A DNA stretch of 64,000 nt from Berberis thunbergii (lineage: Eukaryota; Streptophyta; Magnoliopsida; Ranunculales; Berberidaceae). The translations under genes were made by a program, and so were the position numbers. The stretch is from NCBI GenBank assembly GCA_003290165.1, contig QNQO01000528.1, positions 372,001 to 436,000 on the forward strand. The letters are read 5' to 3'. This document shows, one piece after another, positions 35,260 through 46,457 of the stretch. The number at the start of each line of letters is the position of its first letter. The first letter of the stretch is position 1. The notes under the pieces are model-generated. The model was not told the origin of the DNA. It saw nothing but the letters and a program-made list of their open reading frames with translations, and made no database searches.

Positions 35260-36697
35260 TCAGGTTTTGATCAATGAAACAAAAGTTTGCACTATTGTGC
35301 TAACAAGGAGTATAATTGCAGCAACAACGGATGCGGTGGACCATGGAGTATTGAAGTATTCTCGCATAAGCATTGCCCTCCATTCATGCCGCCGCTTCTT
35401 GCAATATGCATTCACATTTTTGCGAAGTTCAGCATAGTGGAATTGATCACCTGTACTTGTCCATGTACCAAGCTTATTAACAAACCGTGATACCTCATCA
35501 TCGTTGCCTAACCAGTTGTCAATAATCCCTTTCCTTCGAAGTAGTGCCACATCTTGTGGAGTACTTATAAGCTCATCCAAGAGATAGATATAACCTGTTA
35601 CATAGTTGTCTTCATGATTATTGAAGAAGTCCAAAGCTATAAGGTTTCGAAAGAGAATTTCAGTGGCATCTTCAACAAAAATTTTTGGGATGCACATAGT
35701 CAACACTCCCTTATTCTTGCGAAGGCGGATGTCCAAAAAACATTCCGCAGTATTGGTACTCTTTTCAAACTTGACACCAGCTTGATCGAGTTCAGTTGCA
35801 CTTGCAATTGGTATTAATTCAACATTTTCTGGTTCCTTGCTTTCAGATGAGAGGTTGTATTTTTCCGTTTCAGATGAGGGGACGCAACTTTTACGTATGA
35901 AATCCACAAAATGTTTTACGTGGTTATTGCTGGGGTCTGTAAGACATAATTGCAAACTGTTTTGGCTGAAAATCTCGAAGGCAAGATCACGGAAGGAGAA
36001 TTGCCAAAATGGTCCATGAGGATTATTGTTGAGTAGGTTGAACAAATATTCTATAACGAAAAATGGAAGTTGGTTTTCAAGCAGTTGCATATCCACCTTT
36101 ATACCCTGTGACATTGAAGGAGCAGTCTGCAGAAAGTCGTGATTATTTCGTGTTACAAAAGACATTTCCCTGAGCATGAACTCGATCATGAAGCAACCAT
36201 CAATTAACATCATTTCAACAAATTTTTTACTTGCAAGCTTAACATGTTCATCATAATGTTGGCGAGCTCTTTCTTCACACCCTTTCAAATTTTCAAAATA
36301 AAACTTCATGGTTTTTTTTTTGTCTCTATCGAGAAAGTCTTTGAGGTACCGCAATTTATGGATTTCCATGGGTCGTAGGTTTGGGTTGCCATGGTGGAAA
36401 GGCCCGATCGAGACTAGTTGTGGTGTGTATGCTTTTGAATTTACTGAACGTAACAATTTGGGAACTCTATAGATGGAACGATCAGCAGTTATCTGAGGAA
36501 CCTTGCGTAGCTTGGTTTCCAGAGTCGTCAGCACCTGATTGTCAATATGTGCTCCATTCGCATCACAAATCTCCATTCTTAATTGCTACAAACAAATAAA
36601 ATAAAATTTATGCTTTTAATTAAACATGTGTACCAAAATTCCAAATGCCGTAACTTGCTAGAGAGCTAGGTGATGTACATACCAGAGGCTCAGCCAT
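35260..36697 (-). CDS. DUF247 / UPF0481 family protein
   Basis: The main exon (36585-35260) encodes a typical DUF247 protein: YRVPKLLR, YTPQLVSIGPFHHGNP, MEIHKLRYLKDFL, MMLIDGCFMIEFML, QLLENQLPFFVIEYLF, a central variable part, then the C-terminal RRKGIIDNWLGNDDEVSRF. It ends in a membrane-spanning segment, roughly the last 25 residues (ASVVAAIILLVSTIVQTFVS). The long frame starts at ATG 36576 (438 aa). A 15-base upstream exon (36697-36683, MAEPL) joins in phase across a 97-base GT-AG intron to give MAEPLQLRMEI and 446 aa; I prefer this but it is inferred. DUF247 proteins are plant-specific; some act in grass self-incompatibility, most are uncharacterised. A TATA-like box precedes it, and copies of its upstream region occur on both sides. 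Confidence 0.88.
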
Positions 36698-36803
36698 AAT
36701 AAGTTCCCCTTGATGTCTGTTGCAAGAAATCACCCAGCAGATCACTCAAATCTTGGTCACTCTATTGATAGTGTGAAGTTGAAGAAGATACTATTAAAGT
36801 GGG

Positions 36804-36818
36804 TTTATATATAGTAAA
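36804..36818 (-). promoter_or_regulatory. candidate TATA box of the DUF247 gene
   Basis: The minus strand reads ACTATATATAAACCC, about 110 bases upstream of the proposed ATG, a plausible spacing. Similar GGGTTTATAT sequences occur in the related flanks at about 34540 and 44214. Confidence 0.45.
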
Positions 36819-36819
36819 A

Positions 36820-37190
36820 TTGAAGAAGATTAAACGGTTAGATATATGGTTAGATATCATTTTCCAAGTTTTGCATGAATTATTTAAAAAATAAGTCAAT
36901 AATTCCAGAAGTGGTTAGATATCATGTTCCGTATAAAAAAGACGTGCTTAAAAAAAAAAAAAAAGTGGTTAGATATCATTTTCCTTATAAAAAAAAAAAA
37001 ACTGATTAATAATTACAGTACTCTCTACATGAACATGCAATAATTCTGGGTTGCCCGGTCAATCACACTTGGACAGCTTGGTATAATCAATGCTTCAAAC
37101 CTCCTTACAGTGATAGGAGTAACACATCGATCCCCTCTTCCCTTCACCAAGTGATTCAAACAGCAATCCTGGCGAAGCCCTCTAGGCTGA
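36820..37190. other. DUF247 upstream flank
   Basis: GTGGTTAGATATCAT-type words repeat at about 36913 and 36964, plus TTAGATATCATTTTCC at 36850. ACTCTCTACATGAACATGCAATAA (about 37020) recurs at 44278. No gene is seen. Confidence 0.45.
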
Positions 37191-37239
37191 TCCACTCTCA
37201 TCCTGACTAGCAATTCTGGGATACTTCGCAGTGCACTTT

Positions 37240-37541
37240 GTGAACAAAAATTTTTGTGATTCAAGTTGTATTTATTAGATAACTAATATACTACAATTTT
37301 GTGTTTTGATGAGCTTGAGAATCAGTCTTAATTGAGGATTTAAATTTGTCAAAATTTACCTTGTTTTGCATTTTTTTAGTTTTGAGTTTGGGTTTTCTGT
37401 TATGTTAAGTTATACATATTTATTGAGTTTGGGTTTAAGAGTTTCGGTTCTGAAGAGATTTTGACAGTTTTCGAAGAAGAGATAAGAGATTTGAGTGTGG
37501 GGAGAAATTTTGAAGAGATTTCGAATGGGAGAGGGATGAAC
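37240..37541. repeat. left part of a dispersed repeat interrupted by the copia element
   Basis: GTGATTCAAGTTGTATTTAT through CGAATGGGAGAGGGATGAAC matches 61990-62264. It continues after the copia element at 43374 with TGAACCATTGCTTATTTGAA, again matching 62261 onward. The last five bases (37537-37541, TGAAC) are the copia target duplication. Confidence 0.75.
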
Positions 37542-37806
37542 TGACAAATTCTCCACCCAATTTTCTTGTTTTTCTCATTCACAATAATGAAGTATATATA
37601 GTACAAAACATTGCCAAGAACCTTGCTCTCAAAGGCTCGGTTGATCTCCCAAAAATCTTCCTAATCACAAAGATATGATCTCCTAAAAATCCTCCCAATC
37701 ACAAAGATATATTTACCTAAAATACAAATATTATCTTGAGGAAAAATATTTCTCAAAAGATATGCACAATAAACTCTCCTATTTTAGTCACAATAATATC
37801 GTAATA
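37542..37806 (-). repeat. copia 3' LTR
   Basis: Direct copy of 43113-43373, recognisable by GACAAATTCTCCAC, AAGTATATATAGTACAAAAC, GGCTCGGTTGATCTCCC and the end TAATATCGTAATA. A TATA-like segment (TATATATAG) is inside. Confidence 0.9.
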
Positions 37807-37816
37807 CCCCCCCCTC

Positions 37817-39306
37817 TCAAGTTGGAGCGTGTAGATCTGGAACGCCCAACTTGCAAAGTAGAAACTCAAATGTCGCTTTCCCCAACGCCTTTGTAAAGAT
37901 GTATGCCAATTGAACACTAGTGGAAACATAAGATGGACAAATCATCCCTTCAGTCACTGCATCTCGAACAAAATGACAGTCTGCCTTTATATGCTTTGTT
38001 CTTTCGTGAAAAACTGAATTTTGAGCAATGTACAACACCGACTGACTATCACAATACAACTTCATACCCTGCGGATGTCACACACCCAAGTCACCCAAAA
38101 GTTGTTTAAGCCACTTTAACTCGCACACTGTTGCCGCCATTGATCTAAACTCAGCCTTTGCAGACGATCTAGACATTGTTTGTTGCTTCTTGGTCTTCCA
38201 CGACACAGGAGAAAAACCAAGTAACACGAATGTTCCTGTCAATGAACGCCGCGTAAGTGGACAACTAGCCCAATTTGAGTCACACCACCCTTCTAGACTT
38301 AGGTCACTGTCAGCACGAAGCAAAATCCCTTGCCCCGGATTCTTCTTCAAATATCTCACGACCCTGAGAGCCGCCTCCCAATGATCCTCACGAGGTTGTT
38401 GCATAAATTGTGACAAAATATGAACCGAATATGCAAGATCAGGTCTCGTCACAGACAAGTAAATCAATCTTCCTACAAATCGCCTATACGGCGTCGGATC
38501 CGCAAGAAATTCACCCTTTGCAAGGACCAAATTGTGATTTTGTTCCATAGGGAATGCCGCAGGCTTTGCTCCCAATAAACCCGTTTCAAAAATTATCTCG
38601 AGTGTGTATTTTCTTTGGCAAAAAAAGATTCCTTCTGGATTACGGGCTACCTCTAGCCCTAAGAAATATTTCAAAACTCCCAAATCCTTCATATGAAAGC
38701 ACCTACCAAGGTAATCTTTAAAAGTTGTCAATGCAACCTTATCATTCCCTGCAATAATCAAGTCATCAACATAAACTGACACGTTGATCTGAGTTCTTCC
38801 CCTGCACAACCCAAATAATGAATAATCGGAATAGGATTGCACAAATCCATAATTCTTCAACGCCGTTGACAGTTTTGCAAACCAACATCGGGGAGCTTGC
38901 TTCAGACCATACAACGATTTTTCCAACCTGCAAACCATGTTAGGATTTGTATTCTTGAAACCTGGAGGAACCTTCATATAAACCTCCTCACTTAAATCAC
39001 CGTGAAGGAAAGCATTATGCACATCCATTTGATGTACCTCCCAATTTTAATAGCAGCAATTGCAAGAAAAATACGAACCGTCACCATTTTTGCCACAAGA
39101 GCAAATGTCTTGTTATAGTCAATTCCTTCCACCTGATGATTGCCATAGATCACAAGTCTTGTTTTGAGTCGTTCTATGCTGCCATCAGACTTATACTTAA
39201 TTTTATATATCCACTGGCTCCCTAGTGCTTTCTTTCCGGGTGGAAGAGTCTTCATTACCCAAGTCTTATTGTCTTCAAGGGCTCGTATCTCCTTGCATCT
39301 CGCCAT
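37817..39306 (-). pseudogene. copia reverse transcriptase and RNase H, broken
   Basis: Frames 39306-38992, 39028-38078 and 38065-37817 read in order. They give the reverse-transcriptase region with [39 protein letters not shown] and YVDDLIIAGN, and the RNase H region with WCDSNWASCP, SSAKAEFRSMA and LYCDSQSVLYIAQNSVFHER. A frameshift lies near 39000-39030 and a stop near 38070. Catalytic YVDD is present. It is not expected to give a working polyprotein. Confidence 0.9.
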
Positions 39307-39839
39307 CCCGGGTCTTTCATGACTTCTTTAAAATGCTTTGGCTCATGTCCCACTGTCACTGCTGCAAGAAAATTCCTATGTCTCACAGAAAAACGTTCAC
39401 AATTCACAAAATATGTTATAGGATAGGGCGTACCTGAGGAAGATGAAGGAGCATATGAATTCTCAGATGGACTTATTTTCGTATAGTATGAGTAACAAAA
39501 TCACGATACCATGTTGAAGGAGTTTTGGCTCGTTTTCCTCACCCTAGCTCACCGTCAACTTTCACACCTTGCTCCCCCACCGTATTCTCCAGCCCCTCAT
39601 CACACACGTCCTCCTGTGCAGGCTGCTGCACCGCAGCACCCGACTCCCCCTCGAGGGTGGACGCGGCCTCCAACCCCCCTCAACACACACATCACACTCA
39701 TCGGCACCCTCATCACTCCATGCCCCATCCTCATTGTTCGCCAGCATAGGAGTCACCACAGTCTGTGGTTGGTTTGTCGCAAAAGGAAATTTGTCCTCAA
39801 AGAACTTCACATCCCTTGATACAAAGTACTCATGTGTTT

Positions 39840-40588
39840 TTAAATCATACAATTTCCAACCTTTCTTCCCAAATGGATAGCCAACAAAGATCCATTTATG
39901 GCTCCTACTTGCAAATTTATCACCGTTGTTTGATTATGAGCATAGCAAAGGCACCCAAATACACGAATAGCATCATAAGAAGGCACTTTCCCAAACAACA
40001 GTTCATATGGCGATTTAGTCTTGAGTAAAGTAAAGGGTGTTCTATTAATCAAGTGACATGCTGCCAACACACATTCTTCCCAAAATTTGATTGGTAAGTT
40101 TCCTTGAAATCTTAATGCTCTAGCCACATTTAAAATATGTTGGTGTTTTCTCTCAACCTTCCCATTTTGTTGTGGATTCCCAACACAAGAAGTCTAAAAA
40201 ATAATTCCATTATTTGAAAATAATCATGCAAACAATTTAACTCGGTCCCATTGTCACTTCTCACACGTTTTATTACTTGTTCAAATTGTCGTTCAACCAT
40301 GGCAACAAAATTAAGAAACATAGATTCAACTTCCATTTTATTGCATAATAAATATACCCAAACTCCTCTTGAAAAATCATCTACTATTGTCAAAAAATAA
40401 GTAGCCCCACAAGAACAACGAACCTTGTAAGGCCTCCACAAATCCAAATGAACAAGTTCAAAATTCCTACCAGCTTTATTCGTACTAATGGAAAAACTAG
40501 ACCGAGGTTGCTTTGCACGCGGACATACCTCACAAGCTTTATTATGTTTCCTACAAGAATGGCTCACAGCCGGTATCATCTTCACCAT
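39840..40588 (-). pseudogene. copia integrase region, broken
   Basis: The minus-strand frames 40588-40130 and 40127-39840 carry a zinc-finger remnant with CEVCPRAKQPR, the catalytic-core Asp residues in HLDLW and RSDNGTE, TIVDDFSRGVWVYLL, then [15 protein letters not shown] and [21 protein letters not shown] frameshift separates them near 40130. Confidence 0.85.
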
Positions 40589-40765
40589 CCACTATCAAGA
40601 CCTTCACTTGAGGAACACCACGAAAAAAATAAATTACATCCAATCTTTCACCCGCTCCAATCACCTGCCTCGTTGGTTGGTCCTGTATAACACAAATATT
40701 ATTAGTAAATTGGACAACGCAATTTGATTAATCGATTAATTGAGTCACAGAAATTAAATTGCATG

Positions 40766-41200
40766 TTAATTGTGGACATAAAGAGCATTATCAAGCTTCA
40801 ATCCTCCTGGCAACACGACACTCCCCTCGTGGTTTGCTTCTGTCGTGTTTCCATCCGGCAATCCCACCGGGCATTGTTTCGCCTTTCTCACATTTCTCAA
40901 AATAGATAAGTCACACGTCACATGGTTCGACGCTTCTGTGTCGATAATCCAACTAAAATTATTGTTCTTACCATACATTTGATCTTTTGTTTTGGCCAAG
41001 TTCAAAAAATCAAGAAGTTGCTGCAGTTTGATATTCACATAATTATTACATAATATATCCCTTAATTTATACATGTCAGTGTTTCGATTATTATATTTTA
41101 TAGTAATTATTTCATTTTCATGTCTTTGTAGGAATTTAAGCGTAAACGATGAAATTATATTAAGGCGACAAGTTAAGGAACGACAATTAGTCGATTCCAA
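40766..41200 (-). pseudogene. copia protease region
   Basis: SWIIDTEASNHVTCDLSIL is the aspartic protease segment; the family usually has DSGA or DTGA, so here Glu replaces the active-site Gly. The upstream part of the frame does not look like gag and probably belongs to the nested LTR-like block. Confidence 0.65.
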
Positions 41201-42900
41201 CGGTGGTATAAAGCAGTCACAAACCTAAACCCGAAACCTAATTCATAACCTAAACCCGAAACCTAATTCTTAACCTAATCCATAACCTAAACCCAAACCT
41301 AATGCCAAGCCCAATCTTACCCTCATTGATGAATCATCCCCTCATCTCATCCCTATTCATCTTGGTCATTTTTCTATAAATACAAGAGAATAGGGTGAGA
41401 AAGGGGGAGGAAGAGAAGGGAAAATAAGAGAATTAGAAAAATATCAAACCTCTTCCTCTCTCAAAGGTGATTCTCACAAGGTGACCATCACCACCTATCC
41501 ACCATCACCACTCACTCAGCAATCACCACCTCGCCACCACTATCACCCGAGCACCACCACCACCTCCAGACAGCACAACCGCCACCATCACCACCGTGAA
41601 ACAGGGGCGTGACAACCCTGTTTCACATCAAATTTCCATCATCACCGTCTCTGCTCCTCTCCACTGTCCACACAACCGCCACCACCTCCGCACGAGCACC
41701 ACCACCACACCTCGTGAAACAGAGCCTCACCGCGAAACAGAGCTCACCGCGGCTCTGTTCCGCCTCGCGATAGAGCCACAGACCCTGTTTCCCCTCTTTT
41801 CTCGGCCTCTCTTCGTCTTGGCTTCCTTACCGTCTCTCCACCACCGTCCAACCACCACAGAGCACCTCGTCCACGGCGCACAACCACCGCTGTGACTGCC
41901 ACCGAAACAGGGGAGTCGTCGCTCGCTGCTCTCTCTCTCTCTTTTTCTGTTTTCTTGGTGTTTCCTCACCTTTGCTCTTCTTTTGCAGGTTCTGGAAGCA
42001 TTTGGAGGTCGAGGACGGTCGCAAGGAGCGAAGAACAGCACCGCGAGCGGCGCTGTCGCGTTGGAGACGAAGGCGGTACTGTAGAAGTACTGTAGCAGAG
42101 GCGGGATCTGGTCAAATTCAGTTAGTTGCCTATTCACACCCCCGGTTCTGCTCTGTACCACCACAGAGCGTTTTGGAAACATTTGTCTCGAGATTCGTGC
42201 ACAACCGCCTGCTGATCTGCTGAGTACCACCACATCGAGTTTGTGACAAACTAAATGGGTTGTAGAAGTTATTTTGATTTATTTTACTGAATTGTGTGCT
42301 TAATTGTTAATTACAATTTATTTCTGAATTTTTGATAAATTGCTTTCACCTTGCATGTTCGAGAAATTAAACTTGATATGTTTGGTAGTTAGAATTACCC
42401 TTTATCAATATTCAAAGCATGTGCTAAAATATTAAGCTTAAGCTTTGATTAAATGTGCCCTAAAAAGACACTTAATACTTGGTAAGAGCGTATTTGCTTG
42501 AAATAATTTGTTAATGTTTGAAAGAAACATGATATAATTTGAATTGGATTTTAACGATCACATATTCGGTGTAAGCAAGGGATTCTCATCCCTAAAGCTT
42601 CTCGTTTTTAAATTCAGTAATTTAGATTTAAATAATTTTGCTAACTCATTGGTGAGTCCAAGCCCATAAAACCCATCTCATCTATCTTTTATTTTATTTT
42701 CTTATTTTTAATTTATTTGTAGTTTAGCTTTAAAAATGCTGAAACCCATTTCCTACAAATTAGTTTAGATAATTTCTAAATTTCAATTGCATCCACATTC
42801 TTCGTGGGATCGACCCGTACTTGTCGTTGTCTACCAGTTAGGCACCGTGCACTTGCGGTTATTACAAGTGGGTTGAATTAACCTATTTATTTAGGTTCGT
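41080..42900 (+). mobile_element. LTR-like insertion in the copia gag leader
   Basis: The copia gag is missing between the leader and the protease and is replaced by this block. It has CCTAAACCCGAAACCTAATT tandem units (41224-41300), TTTTTCTATAAATACAAGAG (TATA-like, 41369), a long CACCACCAC-rich stretch (41490-41720) and, near its right end, CTTCGTGGGATCGACCCGTAC, a phrase common near the 3' end of plant gypsy LTRs. Boundaries are approximate. Confidence 0.45.
41224..41300. repeat. short tandem repeat AACCTAAACCCGAAACCTAAT
   Basis: An AACCTAAACCC(G)AAACCTAAT(TC) unit repeats about three times with small changes. It resembles telomere-type text but is not the plant telomere repeat. Confidence 0.6.
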
Positions 42901-43112
42901 TAAATCCGCATCACAGTTGCGTTGCTGAAACACCCGCAAGACCCGCTGCTTCGGTCGCACTCGCCAACCCTGCGAGTTCCCTGCCTGCTGCCCATCTCCT
43001 TTCTTTTCTCCCTCTCCGCCAGCCATGATCTCTCGTGGAGACTATAGTAGTGAGAGAAGAAAGAAAAAAAAAGTTGTGTTTGCCCTAGGATGTCCCTACG
43101 CTCTTGATACCA

Positions 43113-43373
43113 TGACAAATTCTCCACTCAATTTTCTTGCTTTTCTCATTCACAATAATAAAGTATATATAGTACAAAACATTGCCAAAACCTTGCTCGA
43201 TCTCCAAGGCTCGGTTGATCTCCCAAAAATCCTCCTAATCACAAAGATATGATCTCCGATCTCCTAAAAATTCTTCTAATCACAAAGATATATTTACCTA
43301 AAATACAAATACTATCTTAAGGAAAAATATGCACAATAAACTCTCCTATTTTAGTCACAGTAATATCGTAATA
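43113..43373 (-). repeat. copia 5' LTR
   Basis: It matches the 3' LTR with substitutions and small indels. For example, GATCTCC is duplicated near 43253 and a stretch in TTTCTCAAAAGATATG is missing near 43330. The primer-binding site lies immediately inside at 43112. Confidence 0.9.
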
Positions 43374-43378
43374 TGAAC

Positions 43379-43554
43379 CATTGCTTATTTGAATGCTGAG
43401 GGGAAAAAATGGATAATTTTTTTATATAGGTAGTGTGAGAAAATATGGTGATGTGAGAAAAAAAAAAGTAGGTGGTGTGAGAGAGTAGAATAGTGTGAAA
43501 AAAGAAATGGTGGTGTGGTGTAATCGCGGCCTTTAATCTATACTAAGTCTCTTG
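43379..43554. repeat. right part of the interrupted dispersed repeat
   Basis: CATTGCTTATTTGAATGCTG, GAGGGGAAAAA and TATATAGGTAGTGTGAG match 62265-62340, the continuation of the repeat seen at 37240-37541. Confidence 0.65.
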
Positions 43555-43571
43555 TCAAAAAATAAACAAAA

Positions 43572-43935
43572 ATTCTAAGTGTCGAGGAAATGAGCGAGGA
43601 AACGAGCGAGGGAAGTGAGGTGGCGGGGGTGGGAGCCGTTCACCCCACTCGAGATGCGTGCGTTGACTTTTCACGTGTGCATCCCAAACGGAGTGAACGG
43701 CTCCCACCCCACTCCCCTCGCTCATTTCCTCGCCCATTTCCTCGCTGTGTAGACTTACTCCCACCCCACTCCCCTTTTCACGTGTGTAGACTTTCCTCGC
43801 CCATTTCCTCGCTGTGTAGACTTACTCCCAAACGGAGTGAACGGCTCCCACCCCACTCCCCTCGCTCATTTCCTCGCCCATTTCACGTGGGAGCCACCTC
43901 ATTCCCCTCGCCCATTTCCTCGCTGGGTAGACTTA
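43572..43935. repeat. amplified foldback repeat (CCTCGCCCATTTCCTCGCTG units)
   Basis: The left arm GTCGAGGAAATGAGCGAGGA and GTGGGAGCCGTTCACCCC is inverted further right (CTCGCTCATTTCCTCG, GAACGGCTCCCACCCCAC). The right arm is repeated in tandem, with CATTTCCTCGCTGTGTAGAC and ACTTACTCCCA occurring several times. It is a relative of the cleaner foldback at 56647-56808. Confidence 0.65.
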
Positions 43936-44509
43936 CTCAAAAATAAAAATAAAAAATCTGGGTTGAATTATTATTATTAGTTTTTTTTTTTTTTTTTTTT
44001 GTGAGAGCTTTTACTTGGGCCAAGCAAATCCATTGTAACTCAATAATGATTGTAATTAAAAATAGAGTGAATGATGAATCACGTGAACTGAGTTTGCTAC
44101 CAAAAACCTGGCGAAAGAAGCATATGGCCACAACAGTGTGAATGCAGGTGTTGTGTTTATATACCAAAAAAAACTTCTCTAAAAAATTTAAAAAAGGATT
44201 ACTACTTAAAGTGGGTTTATATACCAAAAAAAAATTCTCTAAATTAATAATTCCAACTAACTAATTAATAACTACAGTACTCTCTACATGAACGTACAAT
44301 AGTTTTTGGTGAGAGCTTTTACTTGGGCCAATCAAATCCAGTGTGTCGGTTGTAGGTGTTGTGTTTCAGATGTCAAAGCCAAGTCAAGCATTGCGCAATA
44401 TATGAGGCAATCTGGTGACCTCATGGCTTCACATCATCTAATTGTCAACCATTTTTAAGATTTGGAGAGACAATTATATTGTGGATGCTGGAGCTAGGGG
44501 ACTATTTGA
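43936..44509. repeat. DUF247-flank-like duplicated sequence
   Basis: CACGTGAACTGAGTTTGCTACC with CCTGGCGAAAG (44080-44115) matches 34675-34715. AGTGGGTTTATATACCAAAAA occurs near 44150 and 44210, and CAGTACTCTCTACATGAACG (44275) matches 37016. No DUF247 coding sequence remains here. Confidence 0.5.
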
Positions 44510-44735
44510 ACCCGATTAACCCGAAGCCAGACAAATGAAAAGGTTTTGTCATGGTTTAATTAATTTGAGAAGTGAAGATCCACAAAATCAGAACATCAAA
44601 CTTGTTCATAACTTAGGTTGAGGTCTAGCAATCCAGTTTACTTGATTGATTGAGCCAGGAAATGAGTATACATTATGTTTGTTGTGATGTATGTATCTAC
44701 CGAATTGGAATGATAATAACAAATATATATCTTTT
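44510..44735. repeat. direct repeat, copy A (partner 50330-50515)
   Basis: Shared text includes CATGGTTTAATTAATT, AAAATCAGAACATCAAAC, TTGAGGTC(T/C)AGCAA, TTTACTTGATTGATTGAGCC and ATAACAAATATATA. Its partner lies on the far side of the gypsy/CACTA block. Confidence 0.75.
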
Positions 44736-44739
44736 AATG

Positions 44740-45607
44740 CGTCCAAATCTCGTTCTCCTTAGAGTTTGACTTGTAAAATAGATGTTAGGCTGCTAAAGAC
44801 CACATTTTTTGTGGTCGAAACACTTTGATGCTTAAGTCAGCGACTATGTTTGAAGAAGGAAATAAATCTAGATAAAACTTAGTTAAGGTTGTATACCTTT
44901 ATCGAATGTTTCGTTTACCTTTTATAATTGTCGCGGTTAATTCTCGACGTGACTTAAGCATGTGAAGCGCAACGGAAGGTGGTGTTTTTCGTAACAGTCT
45001 CATTCTTTATGGAGATGCGTCCGTGGAGGCGCAACTCCCTCAACGACTTTTTTTTGTGCAATGTTCCTCTTTTTTATGAGATAATTCATATCGAGCCTGA
45101 ATTTTGTCTTTAATTTGTGCGGGTCTGGATTTGGGCTTCGATTACGTTTTCCTTTAATGGATCATGTTTGGGCTTTAACCTTCTTAGGTTTTATAAGCTG
45201 ACCAAATAGATGAGACGCCAAATCCTCGTGATAGATGTTTTCTGCTACGTGTACGGCTTTGATGACAGTCTATTTTTTATGTATCATCAACTACTCCCCC
45301 TTGGTTAGTGGGTATGTTCATGTATCCACTAACTGTGTGGCGGTTTGTTTTTTATTTCAACATTACAGCGCATTTAGTGTTCTTACTATTTGTTGTTTCC
45401 ACTGTCTCTCCGATGTTTCGCCGCCAGCTCGTTTCAATGCGATTTCTGGGATTTCGTGCGACTATCATAACTTGCATGTTTTTCCAAGAGCGGACCTTCC
45501 GCTGCTCATCCTTATAAAAAGAGGAGTTGAGTTCGGGGTTTCTCCCTTTTACACATTTTCAATTTCCAGTTGTTGATTCATTTATTTCTTGTTTTTGCTT
45601 TGCAATC
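44740..45607 (+). other. leader or LTR-like sequence of a gypsy-type element
   Basis: No gene is seen. A TATA-like CTTATAAAAAGAGG (about 45509) lies about 100 bases before an ATG at 45608 that opens the gag-like frame interrupted by the CACTA element. LTR boundaries were not resolved. Confidence 0.35.
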
Positions 45608-46457
45608 ATGTCACTACAACAAATTCGTTTTTACCGGCACTTTGAGAAGTGTCGGTATATTGGAAAAAGTGCCCGTTTAGAGCATCGACGACATTTTATA
45701 AAGCGTCGGTAAAGGTATGTACCGCGAAAAGATTACCGACGCTTTAAGAGAAGCGCCGGTTCAAATTAACATTGTCGGCACTTTTGAAAGCGCCGGAACA
45801 GCTTATATAAGCGCCGCCAAAGAAATGGCTACATCAATTCCAACGCCGTATTTATGCCCTTTTACTGGCGCTATACAGCGCCGGTAAAGACCTTTTGCGA
45901 CGCTTTTAAAGCGCTGGTTATGTGAACAAACATGTATTAAAACCCATTTTAATGGCGCTTTAAAGCGCCGCAAAAGATTGTTTTGGCGACGCTTGTAAAG
46001 CGCCGGTTCTGTTAGCATACCTGGAAAAAAAATCAATTTTTAGGCACCTCAACTTGCATCAATAAAAATTTTTCATTGGGACAGAAAATTAGACAGTGAA
46101 TTTTCTAATCTCATATCATCTGCTGAAACCTCCTTCAATATCAAATAAACTCAAAGCACACTACTATTTTCTACGATAACGACCATATATTTAGACCTGC
46201 CTATGTTGCATCCTCATACATAGTGTACTAAATTATATGTTGGCTAGCTTGTATGGTTAGCTTGAAACTGCCGTAGGAGTTGCAAAGGTTGCTGATAAAG
46301 ATAGAGTTCCATGCCATCTACATTTCTCCCCACCCGAGCTTGAACAATGGCCTGACATAACAGACAATTACTTATATTAATTTCATTAACAAAATTAATG
46401 GAAAATTGCCCTTTTCATTAAAACTATCTATCATTCCTCTACCTTTTCATCTTCACC

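Larger units (their letters stand above)
37542..43373 (-). mobile_element. Ty1/copia retrotransposon, complete structure but degenerate genes
   Basis: The LTRs are 37542-37806 and 43113-43373, with TGAAC duplicated on both outer sides (37537-37541, 43374-43378). On the minus strand, a primer-binding site TGGTATCAAGAGC follows the 5' LTR at 43112, and a G-rich polypurine tract precedes the 3' LTR (plus strand 37807-37820). The order gag/protease, integrase, reverse transcriptase, RNase H is copia. The LTRs end TA rather than the usual CA when read on the plus strand. Frames are broken, and a second LTR-like block (about 41080-42900) lies in the gag leader. Confidence 0.9.

Noticed and set aside
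41224..41300. CCTAAACCC-like repeat as an interstitial telomere
   Set aside because: The unit is AACCTAAACCCGAAACCTAAT and not the plant CCCTAAA repeat; it lies in an LTR-like block.
41596..42233. Open frames on both strands up to 168 codons
   Set aside because: CAC-rich and GC-rich LTR-like sequence; the translations are low-complexity and unlike copia gag.
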